Source: Rubellimicrobium sp.
GTDB taxonomy: Bacteria; Pseudomonadota; Alphaproteobacteria; Rhodobacterales; Rhodobacteraceae
NCBI GenBank assembly: GCA_019454835.1
Contig: JACFNP010000015.1
Coordinates: 1 to 64,000, forward strand
DNA length: 64,000 bases
Direction of reading: 5' to 3'
Shown here: one piece after another, positions 8,671-18,010 of the stretch
Layout of the letters: each line of letters begins with the position of its first letter
How positions within the stretch are numbered: the first letter of the stretch is position 1
Translations under genes and position numbers: made by a program
Notes under the pieces: model-generated
Seen by the model: the letters and a program-made list of their open reading frames with translations, nothing else
Database searches by the model: none
Told to the model about the DNA's origin: nothing

Positions 8671-8698
8671 TTGCCTTGCGGCCCGTCCACGCTAGATA
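8671..8698 (+). promoter_or_regulatory. Candidate housekeeping promoter for the DUF1178 gene
   Basis: TTGCCT, a 16-base spacer and TAGATA lie 30 bases before the ATG at 8728. The boxes resemble the alphaproteobacterial sigma-70 pattern. It lies outside the palindromic repeat. Read by eye only. Confidence 0.45.
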
Positions 8699-8727
8699 TG
8701 GTGAAGGTTTCTCCGGGGCACCCGCCG

Positions 8728-9141
8728 ATGATCCTTTACAGCCTGACCTGCGAGCACGCGCATCGTTTCGAGAGCTGGTTCCAGTCCTCGGCGGCGTTCG
8801 AGCGGTTGCAGGCGGCGGGAATGGTTGCCTGCGCGGTCTGCGGCTCGGCAAAGGTCGAAAAGGCGCTGATGGCGCCTGCCGTCGCCTCGGCTGCGGCGCC
8901 GTCGCTGGGCAAGGCCGAGACGCCGCTCGAACAGGCGCTGGCCGAGATTCGCCGCCATGTCGAGGAAGACTCGGATTACGTCGGGCTTTCCTTCGCCACC
9001 GAGGCCCGCGCCATGCACGAGGGGCGCAGCCCGGCCCGCTCGATCTGGGGCGAGGCAAAGCCCGAGGACGCCCGCGCGCTGGTCGAGGACGGCGTGCCGG
9101 TCGCCCCGCTGCCCTTTCGGCCTCGGTCACGGCAGAACTGA
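8728..9141 (+). CDS. DUF1178 family protein
   Basis: A 137-residue protein of unknown function. The family N-terminus is clear: MILYSLTCEHAHRFESWFQS, then CAVCGSAKVEKALMAP. The spaced cysteines (Cys8 and the CAVC pair near residue 37) suggest zinc binding of the kind seen in FmdB-like zinc ribbons. The C-terminal half has the conserved DYVGLSFATEARAMHEG segment. The frame is open far upstream, but that part is repeat sequence; the ATG at 8728 is the family start. Function is not inferred. Confidence 0.88.
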   Translation: MILYSLTCEHAHRFESWFQSSAAFERLQAAGMVACAVCGSAKVEKALMAPAVASAAAPSLGKAETPLEQALAEIRRHVEEDSDYVGLSFATEARAMHEGRSPARSIWGEAKPEDARALVEDGVPVAPLPFRPRSRQN

Positions 9142-9170
9142 ACCGCGCGCCCGTCATGGCAAGGCGAACC

Positions 9171-9258
9171 ATCATTGCGAGGAGCTGAAGGCGACGAAGC
9201 AACCCCGATGTTGTGCGCGAGCGGTCGAGGTTGCTTCGGCTTTCGCCTCGCAATGACG
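9171..9258. repeat. Palindromic interspersed repeat, copy 3 (type A)
   Basis: The left end is ATCATTGCGAG and the right end CTCGCAATGACG. The loop ATGTTGTGCGCGAGCGG is close to the majority sequence. The left arm has GGAGCTGAAGGCG, so it is slightly diverged. It starts 29 bases after the DUF1178 stop. Confidence 0.9.
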
Positions 9259-9270
9259 ATTATCGAACCC

Positions 9271-9350
9271 CGTCATTGCGAGGAGGCGCAGCCGACGAAG
9301 GAACCCAGAGGGCATCGAGCGCGAGGTCGCGGTTGCCCCGTCCCGCCCGC
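9271..9350. repeat. Palindromic repeat, copy 4, degenerate
   Basis: The left arm is intact (CGTCATTGCGAGGAGG, then GCAGCCGACGAAG) but the rest is eroded. The CAACCCC block reads GAACCCA, and the right arm is reduced to GGTTGCC with no CGCAATGACG end. It follows copy 3 in tandem. The rest of the 407-base gap before ileS holds only a short CCCGCC/GGCGGG hairpin at 9418-9432. Confidence 0.7.
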
Positions 9351-9548
9351 AACGGCCCCGCGCCCGCGTGGCGCGCCGGATCCGACCCTTTACCCGCCCC
9401 GGCCCGCTGCCTATAAGCCCGCCGATGGCGGGACGGTGCGGCAGACGGCGGCGAATTATCCACCCGGCGCCCTGAGCGTCAGGGTGCCGGGCCAAGGCGC
9501 CTGCGATGCCGCGCCGTCCCTGCCGCAACCACCGACCCCGAGGCCCCC

Positions 9549-12446
9549 ATGCCCGCCGATACACCCTCGCACGACTACCGTGACACGCTGAACCTGCCCC
9601 GGACCGATTTCCCGATGCGCGCCGGGCTGCCCGCCCGCGAACCCGGCTGGCTGGAGCGGTGGGAAAAGCTCGGCGTCTATGCCCGCCTGCGCGGCAGCGC
9701 CGCCGGGCGTACCCCCTTCGTGCTGCATGACGGCCCGCCCTATGCGAACGGGCATCTGCACATCGGCCATGCGCTCAACAAGATCATCAAGGACATCATC
9801 ACCCGCTCGCATCAGATGATGGGCTTCGACGCGCGCTATGTGCCGGGCTGGGACTGCCACGGCCTGCCGATCGAATGGAAGATCGAGGAGCAGTATCGCG
9901 CGAAGGGCCTCGACAAGGACGCGGTCGACATCATCGCCTTCCGCCAGGAATGTCGCCGCTTCGCCGAACACTGGATCGACGTGCAGCGCGCGGAGTTCAA
10001 ACGGCTCGGCGTCATCGGCAACTGGGACGACCCTTATCTGACGATGGATTTCCACGCCGAGGCGGTGATCGCCGAGGATTTCCTGAAACTGCTGATGGAC
10101 GGCGCGCTCTATCAGGGGTCGAAGCCGGTGATGTGGTCGCCGGTGGAAAAGACCGCGCTGGCCGAGGCCGAGGTCGAATATCACGACGTGACCTCGCACC
10201 AGATCTGGGTGCGGTTTCCGGTGGTGTCGGGCATGGACGATGCCTCGGTCGTCATCTGGACGACGACGCCGTGGACCATCCCCTCGAACCGCGCGGTGGC
10301 CTTCAATCCGACCATTTCCTACGGCCTCTACCGTGTCGATGCGGTCGAGGGCGAAAATGCCCCCGCGCAGGTTGGCGAGACGCTGCTTCTGGCCGATGCG
10401 CTGGCCGACAATGTGCGCACCGCCGCGAAGATCGCCACCCTGACCCGGCTGCGCGACGTGGAGGCGAGCGGGCTTGAATCCCTCACCCTCGCCCACCCCT
10501 ATCGCGGCATCGCGGACGGCAACGGCGAATGGGATTACCCCGTCCCCATGCTTCCCGGCGATCACGTCACCGAGGATGCGGGCACCGGCTTTGTCCATAC
10601 CGCCCCCAGCCACGGCGAGGACGACTATTTCCTCGGCCTGAGACACGGGCTGAAGATGACCCACAACGTCGGCCCCGATGGCAGCTTTCGCGCCGACCTG
10701 CCGATCTTCGGCGGCGAGCAGATCATCACCCCCGAGGGCAAGGAAGGCCCGGCCAATGTCTCGAACATCAGGGCGCTGGCACGGGCGGGGGCGCTGCTGG
10801 CCAAGGGGAAGATCAGACATTCCTACCCGCATAGCTGGCGCTCGAAGGCGCCGGTCATCTACCGCAACACGCCGCAATGGTTTGCCGCTATCGACCGGCC
10901 GCTTGACGACGGGCTGGGGCAATATGGCGACACGATCCGCGCCCGCGCGCTGACCTCGATCGAGGAACTCGTCACCTTCACGCCGCCTTCGGGCCGCAAC
11001 CGCCTTCATGCGATGATGGAGACCCGCCCCGACTGGGTGCTGTCGCGTCAACGCGCCTGGGGTGTGCCGCTGGTGTGCTTCGTGAAGAAGGGCGCGAAGC
11101 CCGATGACGCGGATTTCCTGCTGAAGAACCCCGAGGTGAACGCCCGCATCGTCGCCGCGTTTGAACAATCGGGCGCCGATGTCTGGTATGAACCGGGCTT
11201 CAAGGCGCGGGTGCTGGACGGGCAGGCCGACCCCGACGCCTACGAGCAGGTTTTCGACGTGCTCGACGTGTGGTTCGATTCGGGTTCGACCCATGCCTTC
11301 GTGCTGCGCGACCGCCCCGACGGGGCGCCGGACGGGATTGCCGACGTTTACCTTGAAGGCACCGACCAGCACCGCGGCTGGTTCCATTCCTCGATGTTGC
11401 AGGCCTGCGCGACGCGCGGGCGGGCGCCCTATCGCAACGTGGTGACGCACGGCTTCACGCTCGACGAGAAGGGCATGAAGATGTCCAAGTCGACGGGCAA
11501 CATCACCGCCCCGCAGGAGGTGATCGACCAGTATGGCGCCGATATCCTGCGGCTCTGGGTGGCGCAGGCCGATTACACCGCCGACCAGCGCATCGGCCCG
11601 GAAATCCTGAAGGGCGCCGCCGACAGCTATCGCCGGTTGCGCAACACGTTGCGGTTCATGCTGGGATCGCTGGCCGATTTCGGCGAATCCGACCGCATGG
11701 ACGCGGCAGAGATGCCGGAACTCGAACGGCTGATACTGCACCGGCTGGCGGAGCTGGATGCGCAGGTGCGCGAGGGTTACCGGCGCTTCGATTTCCAGAA
11801 CGTGTTCAAGGTGGTGTTCGAGTTTGCGACCTCGGACCTGTCGGCGTTCTACTTCGACATCCGCAAGGACGTGCTCTATTGCGACGGCGACAGCCCCCGC
11901 CGCCGCGCCGCGCGCCATGTGCTCGACCTGCTGTTTCACCGCGTGGTGCGCTGGCTGGCGCCGATCCTGGCGTTCACGATGGAGGAAGCCTGGCTTGAAC
12001 GCTTCTCCGGCGACGAGTCGTCCGTTCACCTGGTGGATTTCCCCGAGACGCCCGCCGCATGGGCCGACCCGGCGCTGGCCGCGAAATGGGAGCGCATCCG
12101 CGCCGTGCGCCGCGTGGTCAACGGCGCGCTCGAGGTGCAGCGGGTGGCCAAGGTGATCGGCGCCAGCCTTGAGGCCGCGCCGGTGGTCCATGTCGATGCC
12201 GAGACCGCCGCATTGCTGGGCAGCGTCGATTTCGCGGGGGTGTGCATTACCTCGGGCCTGACGCTCAGCACGGACCCGGTACCCGAGGGCGCGTTTGCGC
12301 TGGGTGACGTGCCGGGCGTGGCGGTGGTGTTTGCACCCGCGCCGGGCACCAAATGCGAACGCTGCTGGCAGGTGCTGCCCGATGTCGGCACCCATTCCCA
12401 CCCCGGCACCTGCGCGCGCTGCGACGCGGCGCTGGCCGCGCGGTGA
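9549..12446 (+). CDS. ileS: Isoleucyl-tRNA synthetase
   Basis: A 965-residue class I aminoacyl-tRNA synthetase charging tRNA-Ile in the cytoplasm. The HIGH motif is HLHIGH near residue 68 in DGPPYANGHLHIGHALNK. The KMSKS loop is KGMKMSKSTGN near 643. Between them lies the CP1 editing domain with the TTTPWTIPSNRAVA block. The C-terminus has the zinc finger of bacterial-type IleRS (CERCWQVLP, then CARCDAAL, from about 936). The ATG at 9549 gives the usual N-terminus (DYRDTLNLPRTDFPMRA). The stop overlaps the ogt start. Confidence 0.97.
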   Translation: MPADTPSHDYRDTLNLPRTDFPMRAGLPAREPGWLERWEKLGVYARLRGSAAGRTPFVLHDGPPYANGHLHIGHALNKIIKDIITRSHQMMGFDARYVPGWDCHGLPIEWKIEEQYRAKGLDKDAVDIIAFRQECRRFAEHWIDVQRAEFKRLGVIGNWDDPYLTMDFHAEAVIAEDFLKLLMDGALYQGSKPVMWSPVEKTALAEAEVEYHDVTSHQIWVRFPVVSGMDDASVVIWTTTPWTIPSNRAVAFNPTISYGLYRVDAVEGENAPAQVGETLLLADALADNVRTAAKIATLTRLRDVEASGLESLTLAHPYRGIADGNGEWDYPVPMLPGDHVTEDAGTGFVHTAPSHGEDDYFLGLRHGLKMTHNVGPDGSFRADLPIFGGEQIITPEGKEGPANVSNIRALARAGALLAKGKIRHSYPHSWRSKAPVIYRNTPQWFAAIDRPLDDGLGQYGDTIRARALTSIEELVTFTPPSGRNRLHAMMETRPDWVLSRQRAWGVPLVCFVKKGAKPDDADFLLKNPEVNARIVAAFEQSGADVWYEPGFKARVLDGQADPDAYEQVFDVLDVWFDSGSTHAFVLRDRPDGAPDGIADVYLEGTDQHRGWFHSSMLQACATRGRAPYRNVVTHGFTLDEKGMKMSKSTGNITAPQEVIDQYGADILRLWVAQADYTADQRIGPEILKGAADSYRRLRNTLRFMLGSLADFGESDRMDAAEMPELERLILHRLAELDAQVREGYRRFDFQNVFKVVFEFATSDLSAFYFDIRKDVLYCDGDSPRRRAARHVLDLLFHRVVRWLAPILAFTMEEAWLERFSGDESSVHLVDFPETPAAWADPALAAKWERIRAVRRVVNGALEVQRVAKVIGASLEAAPVVHVDAETAALLGSVDFAGVCITSGLTLSTDPVPEGAFALGDVPGVAVVFAPAPGTKCERCWQVLPDVGTHSHPGTCARCDAALAAR

Positions 12447-12904
12447 CGGCTGACCGGCAGACCGGCGGCATCCTCACCCCCGCCGGGCCGTTTCGCGTGA
12501 CCGTCGCGGGTGGTGTGCTGACCGCCGCCGAATGGCGGCGCGCGCCGCCGCCCGAAGGCGATCTGCTGCGTGCGGCGCTGGCGCAGGTGGCGGAATATTT
12601 CGCAGGCACGCGGCGCGGATTCGACCTGCCGCTTGAACCCGCGACCGGCTTTGCGGCGCAGATGCGTGACGCAATGTGCGCGATCCCTTACGGCGAAACC
12701 CTCACCTACGGCGACATCGCCCGCACGCTGGGCGTCAGCGCGCAGGCGGTGGGGCAGGGCTGCGGCGCTAACCCGCTGCCGCTCATCGTGCCCTGCCACC
12801 GGGTGCTCGGGGCTCATGGCACCGGCGGCTATTCCGGCGGTGCCGGGGTCGAGACCAAGATCGCGCTGCTGCGCCATGAAGGCGCGGGCGGCTTTCTGAT
12901 ATGA
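12443..12904 (+). CDS. ogt: Methylated-DNA--protein-cysteine methyltransferase
   Basis: A 153-residue suicide enzyme that takes the alkyl group from O6-alkylguanine in DNA. The active-site motif is VPCHRV with acceptor Cys118. The helix-turn-helix segment IPYGETLTYGDIARTLG precedes it. There is no Ada-type N-terminal regulatory domain, so it is the constitutive Ogt/MGMT type. The GTG at 12443 overlaps the ileS stop (GTGA), and the stop overlaps the next ATG (ATGA), indicating a coupled operon ileS-ogt-DMT transporter. Confidence 0.93.
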   Translation: MTADRQTGGILTPAGPFRVTVAGGVLTAAEWRRAPPPEGDLLRAALAQVAEYFAGTRRGFDLPLEPATGFAAQMRDAMCAIPYGETLTYGDIARTLGVSAQAVGQGCGANPLPLIVPCHRVLGAHGTGGYSGGAGVETKIALLRHEGAGGFLI

Positions 12905-13737
12905 GCATGGTGGTCCTGCTGGCTGTCCTCGGCGCGGCGCTGCTTCATGCGATGTGGAACGCCCTCATCAAGGTCGGGGCCAGCCGCATCGGCGCCATGG
13001 TCATCATGTCGATCGGCGAACTGGTCATCGGCCTGCCCATCGCCCTTGCCCTGCCGCCCATCGCGCCCGGCGCCTGGCCCTGGGTGATCGCGGCGGGCTG
13101 CACGCATTTCGCCTACAAGTCGTTCCTGACCTTCGCCTATGATCGCGGCGACCTGAGCCGGGTCTACCCCATCGCGCGCGGCGCCGCGCCGATGGCGGTG
13201 GCGGTCGTGGGCGCCTTCCTGCTGCCCGACGAGGTCAGCCTCGGCCAGTATGGCGGCATCGTGATGCTGGGCCTCGGCATCCTGCTGATGGCGCGCGGGG
13301 TGTTCACCGGCGGCGAGGAACGGCGGCTGCTGCCCTTCGCGCTGGGCTCGGCCGCCGCGACCGCGACCTATACGCTGATCGACGGCATGGGGGCGCGGAT
13401 CGCGGGCGATGCGGTGGCCTATGTCGCCTGGGTGTTCGTGGTCGACGGCATCATCTTCTCGCTGGGCACGGTGGCCTGGCGCGGGCGGCAGGTCATTCCG
13501 CGCAACAGCCGCGCCTGGGCGCAGGGGATCGCGGCGGCGGCGGCGTCCTATGGCGCCTATGCCGTGTCGATCTGGGCGATGACCGTGGCGCCGATTGCCG
13601 TCGTCGCGGCGCTGCGCGAGACCTCGATCCTGTTCGCGGTGCTGATCGGCTGGCTTGCCTTCGGCGAGCGGATGGACAAGGCCAAGGGCGCCGCCGCCGC
13701 GCTGATCGTTGTCGGCATCGTCCTGTCGCGCCTCTGA
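12901..13737 (+). CDS. DMT superfamily (EamA) transporter
   Basis: A 278-residue inner-membrane protein with about ten hydrophobic helices in two EamA halves. It begins VVLLAVLGAALLHAMWNALIK, and the second half ends with AALIVVGIVLSRL. The sequence FAYDRGDLSRVYPIARGAAP is typical of the first-half loop in this family. Substrates of such exporters vary (metabolites, amino acids) and cannot be read from sequence. It overlaps ogt by four bases and is followed 11 bases later by prmA. Confidence 0.88.
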   Translation: MSMVVLLAVLGAALLHAMWNALIKVGASRIGAMVIMSIGELVIGLPIALALPPIAPGAWPWVIAAGCTHFAYKSFLTFAYDRGDLSRVYPIARGAAPMAVAVVGAFLLPDEVSLGQYGGIVMLGLGILLMARGVFTGGEERRLLPFALGSAAATATYTLIDGMGARIAGDAVAYVAWVFVVDGIIFSLGTVAWRGRQVIPRNSRAWAQGIAAAAASYGAYAVSIWAMTVAPIAVVAALRETSILFAVLIGWLAFGERMDKAKGAAAALIVVGIVLSRL

Positions 13738-13748
13738 AAGGAAGCCCC

Positions 13749-14642
13749 ATGCCCGTCCATGTCGCCATGACCACCACGCCCGGACAGGCGCAGGCCGAAG
13801 CGCTGGCCGGGGCGCTCGAGGACATCGACCCTGCACCCTATGCGGTCGGCGTCACCGAGATCGAGGACGGCTCCGGCCGCTTCGAGGTTGGCGCGCATTT
13901 CGAGACGCCGCCCGATGCCGTGACCCTCGACCTGCTGGCCGCCGCCCATGGCGCCCGGCCCTTTGCGGTCAGCGAGGTGCCCGACATCGACTGGGTCGCC
14001 CATGTGCGCCGCGAACTTTCGCCGGTGGTGGCCGGGCGGTTCTTCGTCCACGGCAGCCATGATGCCGACAAGGTGCCCGATGGGGCGGAGCCGCTGTTGA
14101 TCGAGGCGGCGATGGCCTTCGGCACCGGGCATCACGGCACCACGCTGGGCTGTTTGCGCGCGCTGGAACGCATGGCGGCGCGCGGCGAGACGCCGGCCCG
14201 CATCGCCGACATCGGCGCGGGGACGGCGGTGCTGGCCATGGCTGCCGCGCGGGTCTGGCCGGGCGCGGTGCTGGCCAGCGACATCGACCCGGTCGCCGTC
14301 GAGGTGGCGCAGGCCAATGCGGCGGCGAACGGGCTTGCGGACCGCATCCTCTGCATCGAGGCGGCAGGCTTCGATCACCCCGACATCGCCGCGCGGGCGC
14401 CTTTCGATCTGGTGTTCGCCAATATCCTCAAGGGACCGCTGATCGCGCTGGCCCCCGACATGGCGTCCCGTGTCGCGCCGGGGGGCAAGGTGATTCTCTC
14501 GGGGATTCTGGTCGAGCAGGCCGACGAGGTCGCCGCCGTTTATGTCCGATCCGGGTTCAATCAGCTCGAACGCGAGGATATTGGCGACTGGGCGACGCTG
14601 GTTCTCGGATTTGCCACGAATTATTCATCTCATTCTTCATAA
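13749..14642 (+). CDS. prmA: Ribosomal protein L11 methyltransferase
   Basis: A 297-residue SAM-dependent methyltransferase that trimethylates L11. The SAM motif is IADIGAGTAVLAMAAARVWP near residue 153, with SDIDPVAVEVAQANAAAN as motif II. FANIL near 223 is the family counterpart of the NPP-type motif. The preceding stretch AMAFGTGHHGTTLGCL is the PrmA signature. The N-terminal substrate-binding domain is present. The ATG at 13749 has AAAGGAAG upstream. Second Gly of the SAM loop is Ala, a conservative change. Confidence 0.93.
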   Translation: MPVHVAMTTTPGQAQAEALAGALEDIDPAPYAVGVTEIEDGSGRFEVGAHFETPPDAVTLDLLAAAHGARPFAVSEVPDIDWVAHVRRELSPVVAGRFFVHGSHDADKVPDGAEPLLIEAAMAFGTGHHGTTLGCLRALERMAARGETPARIADIGAGTAVLAMAAARVWPGAVLASDIDPVAVEVAQANAAANGLADRILCIEAAGFDHPDIAARAPFDLVFANILKGPLIALAPDMASRVAPGGKVILSGILVEQADEVAAVYVRSGFNQLEREDIGDWATLVLGFATNYSSHSS

Positions 14643-14706
14643 TTCCGCCACGCTTGGCGTAGAATAAGTGCCGTGTGAGGTGGGGGCCTCGCAAAGGTTA
14701 CTGTGG

Positions 14707-15075
14707 ATGGCTGCTACACCTATCATTGATCCCGAGTTCGGGCACCGATTGCACCGGCTTGAGCGCAAGCACACGCGGCTGCGGGCGCGCGGGTCGCGCG
14801 TGCATGTCGGGCCGGACGGCCTGATGGTCGAATACCCGCGCCGCCATGTGGCGCGGTTTCCGCTGAAGTCACTCGTGATGCTGCTGCTGCTCGCGTTCGG
14901 CTTCAAGCTGTGGATGTTCGCGGCGCTCGGCGGCGACGACTACAATGCCCGCGTCGAAAGACTGGCGCAGGGCAACACCGCCGAGCAGGTTGCCGCCTGG
15001 CTGCTTCAGCCGGACGTGTTCACCGAAAGCGCTGCTGGATGGGTGACCGACGCACTGGCTGCGCTGCGCGGCTAG
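14707..15075 (+). CDS. Hypothetical single-helix membrane protein
   Basis: A 122-residue protein I do not recognise. The first 60 residues are basic and polar (HRLHRLERKHTRLRARGSRV). One hydrophobic helix follows (SLVMLLLLAFGFKLWMFAAL, about 61-80). The last 40 residues are predicted outside or in the periplasm. The ATG at 14707 has CAAAGG upstream; a GTG at 14668 is a weaker option. It is followed by a hairpin terminator, so it is probably the last gene of the ileS-prmA group or a single-gene unit. Confidence 0.75.
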   Translation: MAATPIIDPEFGHRLHRLERKHTRLRARGSRVHVGPDGLMVEYPRRHVARFPLKSLVMLLLLAFGFKLWMFAALGGDDYNARVERLAQGNTAEQVAAWLLQPDVFTESAAGWVTDALAALRG

Positions 15076-15097
15076 TTATCGGGGGGTAACGAGTGCG

Positions 15098-15130
15098 AAA
15101 GGCCGCGCCGGGGCTCCGGTGCGGCCTTTG
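15098..15130 (+). terminator. Intrinsic terminator-like hairpin
   Basis: AAAGGCCGC and GCGGCCTTT arms close a hairpin whose upper part also pairs (GCCGG with CCGGT). TTTGTTATTG follows on the plus strand. It lies 23 bases past the stop at 15075 and faces the end of the minus-strand DUF1127 gene, so it may work both ways. Confidence 0.75.
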
Positions 15131-15151
15131 TTATTGTATTTGCCGAGTGGT

Positions 15152-15352
15152 TCAGCGGCGACCGATATACTCGATCTCGTTGCGGCTGAGACCGATGTCG
15201 CGCAGCTCGTGCTCGCTGAGACGCGACAGCGTCGCGCGCGTGGCGCGCGCGTCGTTCCAGGTCTGCAGGTTGTGAAACAACGTGGTGGCAATCCGGGCGA
15301 GCGAGAAACGCGGCACGGCGACGAAGGGGCGGGTGGTGTCAATGCTGGCCAT
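15152..15352 (-). CDS. DUF1127 domain small protein
   Basis: A 66-residue basic protein. The C-terminal part (ATLSRLSEHELRDIGLSRNE then IEYIGR) is the DUF1127 motif. Several members in alphaproteobacteria bind RNA or affect phosphate and carbon metabolism, and many are stress-induced. The ATG at 15352 begins the conserved MASIDTTRP form common in Rhodobacterales; the frame runs on upstream but without family similarity. It diverges from ruvC across a 313-base gap. Confidence 0.87.
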   Translation of the reverse strand: MASIDTTRPFVAVPRFSLARIATTLFHNLQTWNDARATRATLSRLSEHELRDIGLSRNEIEYIGRR

Positions 15353-15456
15353 GACGAAACTCCAGTAAACCGGCGCCGCTGCATTGCGGCATCTTGCCTG
15401 TCCCGGCAGATAGGCGGGTGGATCACCCGGAGCCAGAGCCGAAAACGCATGACGAT

Positions 15457-15473
15457 CATGCGATTTCCGCATG
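15457..15473. promoter_or_regulatory. Inverted repeat in the DUF1127-ruvC gap
   Basis: CATGCG and CGCATG arms enclose ATTTC in an AT-richer stretch about 105 bases before the DUF1127 start. It could be an operator. The rest of the gap shows no gene and no repeat of the palindromic family. Confidence 0.35.
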
Positions 15474-15665
15474 TCGGATAACACATTTTCACGAACCCGT
15501 GTGCCGCCCGTGAGGGGTGTCGCTTTTGCATCTGCAACCGTCGTCGGCAATGCGCAAATATGGCACGATCCGGCGCGCGGCGCCGATCCGGGGCGCAGTT
15601 CCACCTTGGCCGGGGTTCGTGCTTTGTGCTAGCTGTTGCGGCAAGGATACAGGGCAGGGACATTC

Positions 15666-16181
15666 ATGCGGGTTCTGGGCGTCGATCCCGGCTTGCGCAA
15701 CATGGGCTGGGGCGTGATTTCGGTCGAGGGATCGCGAATCAGCCATGTCGCAAACGGCATCTGCCATTCCACCGGCGCGACGCTGGCCGAACGGCTGCTG
15801 TCGCTGCACGACCAGTTGTCGCAGGTGCTGGCGCTGTGGCTGCCGGATGCGGCGGCGGTCGAGGAAACCTTCGTGAACAAGGACGCCACCGGCACGCTGA
15901 AGCTGGGCCAGGCGCGCGCCATCGCGCTGCTGGTGCCCGCGCAGGCGGGGCTGGCGGTGGGGGAATACGCGCCCAATGCCGTCAAGAAGGCGGTGGTCGG
16001 CGTCGGCCATGCCCAGAAGGAGCAGGTGGCGCATATGGTCCGCCTGCATCTGCCGGGCGTCAGCCTTGCCGGGCCGGACGCCGCCGACGCGCTGGCCATC
16101 GCGATCTGCCACGCGCATCACCTGCAATCGGCGGGCCACCTGCAACGGGCGCTGTCGCGCGCGGGGGCGGGTGCCGCATGA
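15666..16181 (+). CDS. ruvC: Holliday junction endonuclease RuvC
   Basis: A 171-residue crossover-junction resolvase. The N-terminus [18 protein letters not shown] supplies the first catalytic Asp (Asp7). [20 protein letters not shown] holds the catalytic Glu. The C-terminal [11 protein letters not shown] and [14 protein letters not shown] carry the last acidic residues. The frame opens 10 codons earlier, but the family start is the ATG at 15666, which follows AGGGA. The stop overlaps the ruvA ATG (ATGA), so ruvC and ruvA are coupled. Confidence 0.96.
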   Translation: MRVLGVDPGLRNMGWGVISVEGSRISHVANGICHSTGATLAERLLSLHDQLSQVLALWLPDAAAVEETFVNKDATGTLKLGQARAIALLVPAQAGLAVGEYAPNAVKKAVVGVGHAQKEQVAHMVRLHLPGVSLAGPDAADALAIAICHAHHLQSAGHLQRALSRAGAGAA

Positions 16182-16843
16182 TCGGGCGGCTGTCCGGGGT
16201 GGTCGACTACAAGGGCACCGATCACGTCCTGATCGACGTGCGCGGCGTGGGCTATGTCGTGCATGTCAGCGACAGCGTCCTTGCCCGCCTGCCGGGGGCG
16301 GGCGAGGCGGTGGCGCTTTATACCGACATGATCGTGCGGCAGGACCTGGTGCAGTTGATCGGCTTCCTGACCCTGGCCGAAAAGGAATGGCACCGGCTGC
16401 TGGTCGGCGTGCAGGGCGTGGGCGCCAAGGCGTCGCTGTCGATCCTCGGCACACTGGGCGCGGACGGGCTGTCGCGGGCGATCGCGCTGGGCGACTGGTC
16501 CTCGGTGGCGCGGGCAAAGGGTGTCGGCCCCAAGACCGCGCAAAGGGTGGTGCTGGACCTCAAGGACCGGGCGCCCTCGGTGATGGCCATGGCGGGCCGC
16601 GCGGCGATGGAGGGCGTGGCCGCCGAGGTGACCCACGACGCCGCCCCCGCCCGCAGGACGCGCCGCCCCGCCGCGCCGGACCCCGCCGCCACGGCAGCGG
16701 CCGATGCGCTCTCGGCGCTGGTCAATCTGGGCTGGGGCCCGTCCGATGCGGCGGCAGCGGTGGCCGAGGCACAGGGCGCGGCCCCCGACATCCCCACCCC
16801 CGACCTGATCCGCGCGGCGCTGAAGCGCCTGGCGCCGAGGTGA
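16178..16843 (+). CDS. ruvA: Holliday junction branch-migration protein RuvA
   Basis: A 221-residue protein forming tetramers that hold the four-way junction for RuvB. The N-terminal OB domain starts [20 protein letters not shown]. The two helix-hairpin-helix motifs are [15 protein letters not shown] and [19 protein letters not shown] flexible Ala/Pro-rich linker (about 150-175) leads to the RuvB-binding domain III ([16 protein letters not shown]). The ATG at 16178 overlaps the ruvC stop. Confidence 0.95.
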   Translation: MIGRLSGVVDYKGTDHVLIDVRGVGYVVHVSDSVLARLPGAGEAVALYTDMIVRQDLVQLIGFLTLAEKEWHRLLVGVQGVGAKASLSILGTLGADGLSRAIALGDWSSVARAKGVGPKTAQRVVLDLKDRAPSVMAMAGRAAMEGVAAEVTHDAAPARRTRRPAAPDPAATAAADALSALVNLGWGPSDAAAAVAEAQGAAPDIPTPDLIRAALKRLAPR

Positions 16844-16901
16844 CGCAATGAAGCGCCCCTCATCCTTGCACAAATACTCCGGGGGGAGGCGCGCCAGCGC
16901 C

Positions 16902-16964
16902 GGGGGGCAAAGCCCCCCGACCATCACGTTTGGGCACCTTTGGTGCCCGGAGGGGCAAAGCCCC
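16902..16964. repeat. Three tandem mini-hairpins between ruvA and ruvB
   Basis: Three perfect inverted repeats with three-base loops follow one another: GGGGGGC-AAA-GCCCCCC (16902-16918), GGGCACC-TTT-GGTGCCC (16932-16948) and GGGGC-AAA-GCCCC (16952-16964). They fill most of the 147-base gap and end 26 bases before the ruvB ATG. There is no T tract. Such strings could slow polymerase or be processed. Confidence 0.75.
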
Positions 16965-16990
16965 CGTCCCGGCCAGATGTGGTGCGCCCC

Positions 16991-18010
16991 ATGACCCAAC
17001 CCGACCCGATCCTGCGCCCCGACGCGCAGCCCGAGGATGCCGACCGGGCGTTGCGGCCGCAGTCGCTCGATGAATTCACCGGGCAGGCCGAGGCGCGCGC
17101 GAATCTGCGCATCTTCATCGAATCGGCGCGGCGGCGCGGGGTGGCGATGGACCACACTTTGTTCCACGGGCCGCCGGGGCTGGGCAAGACCACGCTGGCG
17201 CAGATCGTCGCGCGCGAACTGGGGGTGGGGTTCCGCATGACATCCGGCCCGGTGCTGGCGCGGGCGGGCGATCTGGCGGCGATCCTGACCAATCTCGAAC
17301 CGCGTGACGTGCTGTTCATCGACGAGATCCACCGCCTGTCGCCGCAGGTCGAGGAGGTGCTTTATCCGGCGCTTGAAGACTTCGCCCTCGATCTGGTGAT
17401 CGGCGAAGGCCCCGCCGCGCGCACCGTGCGCATCGAGTTGCAGCCCTTCACGCTGGTGGGCGCCACCACCCGGCTCGGCCTGCTGACCACGCCGCTGCGC
17501 GACCGTTTCGGCATCCCGACGCGGCTGGAATTCTACACCGAGGATGAACTGTTCCGCATCGTCACCCGTGCCGCGCGCCTGATGGGCGCCCCTGCCGATG
17601 AAGGCGGCGCACGCGAAATCGCGCGCCGTGCGCGCGGCACGCCGCGCATCGCCGGGCGGCTGTTGCGCCGGGTGGCCGATTTCGCGCTGGTGGAAGGCGA
17701 CGGCACCGTGGGCCGCGAGATCGCCGACCGGGCGCTGACCCGGCTGGGGGTCGATCACATCGGCCTCGACGGCGCCGACCGCCGTTATCTGTCGCTGATC
17801 GCCGAAGCCTATGGCGGCGGCCCGGTGGGGATCGAGACGCTGTCCGCCGCGCTCTCCGAGGCGCGCGACGCGCTGGAAGAGGTGATCGAACCCTATCTGC
17901 TGCAACAGGGTCTGATCCAGCGCACCCCGCGCGGGCGGATGCTGACGCAGGGCGCATGGCGGCATCTGGGGCTGGAACCGCCGCGCCCGCAGGGCGACCT
18001 GTTTGAATGA
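16991..18010 (+). CDS. ruvB: Holliday junction DNA helicase RuvB
   Basis: A 339-residue AAA+ motor that drives branch migration with RuvA. Walker A is GPPGLGKTT at about 59-67 and Walker B is LFIDEIHRL near 110. Sensor 1 is [10 protein letters not shown] and the arginine-finger segment is [13 protein letters not shown]. The C-terminal winged-helix DNA-binding domain ends at the stop. The ATG at 16991 begins the family sequence; the 17-codon upstream extension is hairpin DNA. The stop overlaps the thpR ATG. Confidence 0.96.
   Translation: MTQPDPILRPDAQPEDADRALRPQSLDEFTGQAEARANLRIFIESARRRGVAMDHTLFHGPPGLGKTTLAQIVARELGVGFRMTSGPVLARAGDLAAILTNLEPRDVLFIDEIHRLSPQVEEVLYPALEDFALDLVIGEGPAARTVRIELQPFTLVGATTRLGLLTTPLRDRFGIPTRLEFYTEDELFRIVTRAARLMGAPADEGGAREIARRARGTPRIAGRLLRRVADFALVEGDGTVGREIADRALTRLGVDHIGLDGADRRYLSLIAEAYGGGPVGIETLSAALSEARDALEEVIEPYLLQQGLIQRTPRGRMLTQGAWRHLGLEPPRPQGDLFE

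Noticed and set aside
9418-9432. T-box or attenuator leader before ileS
   Set aside because: Only a short CCCGCC/GGCGGG hairpin is present, with no T-box sequence; T-boxes are not usual in alphaproteobacteria.
9456-12401. Minus-strand open frame of 981 codons opposite ileS
   Set aside because: Same cause: a shadow of ileS, with a composition unlike a real protein.
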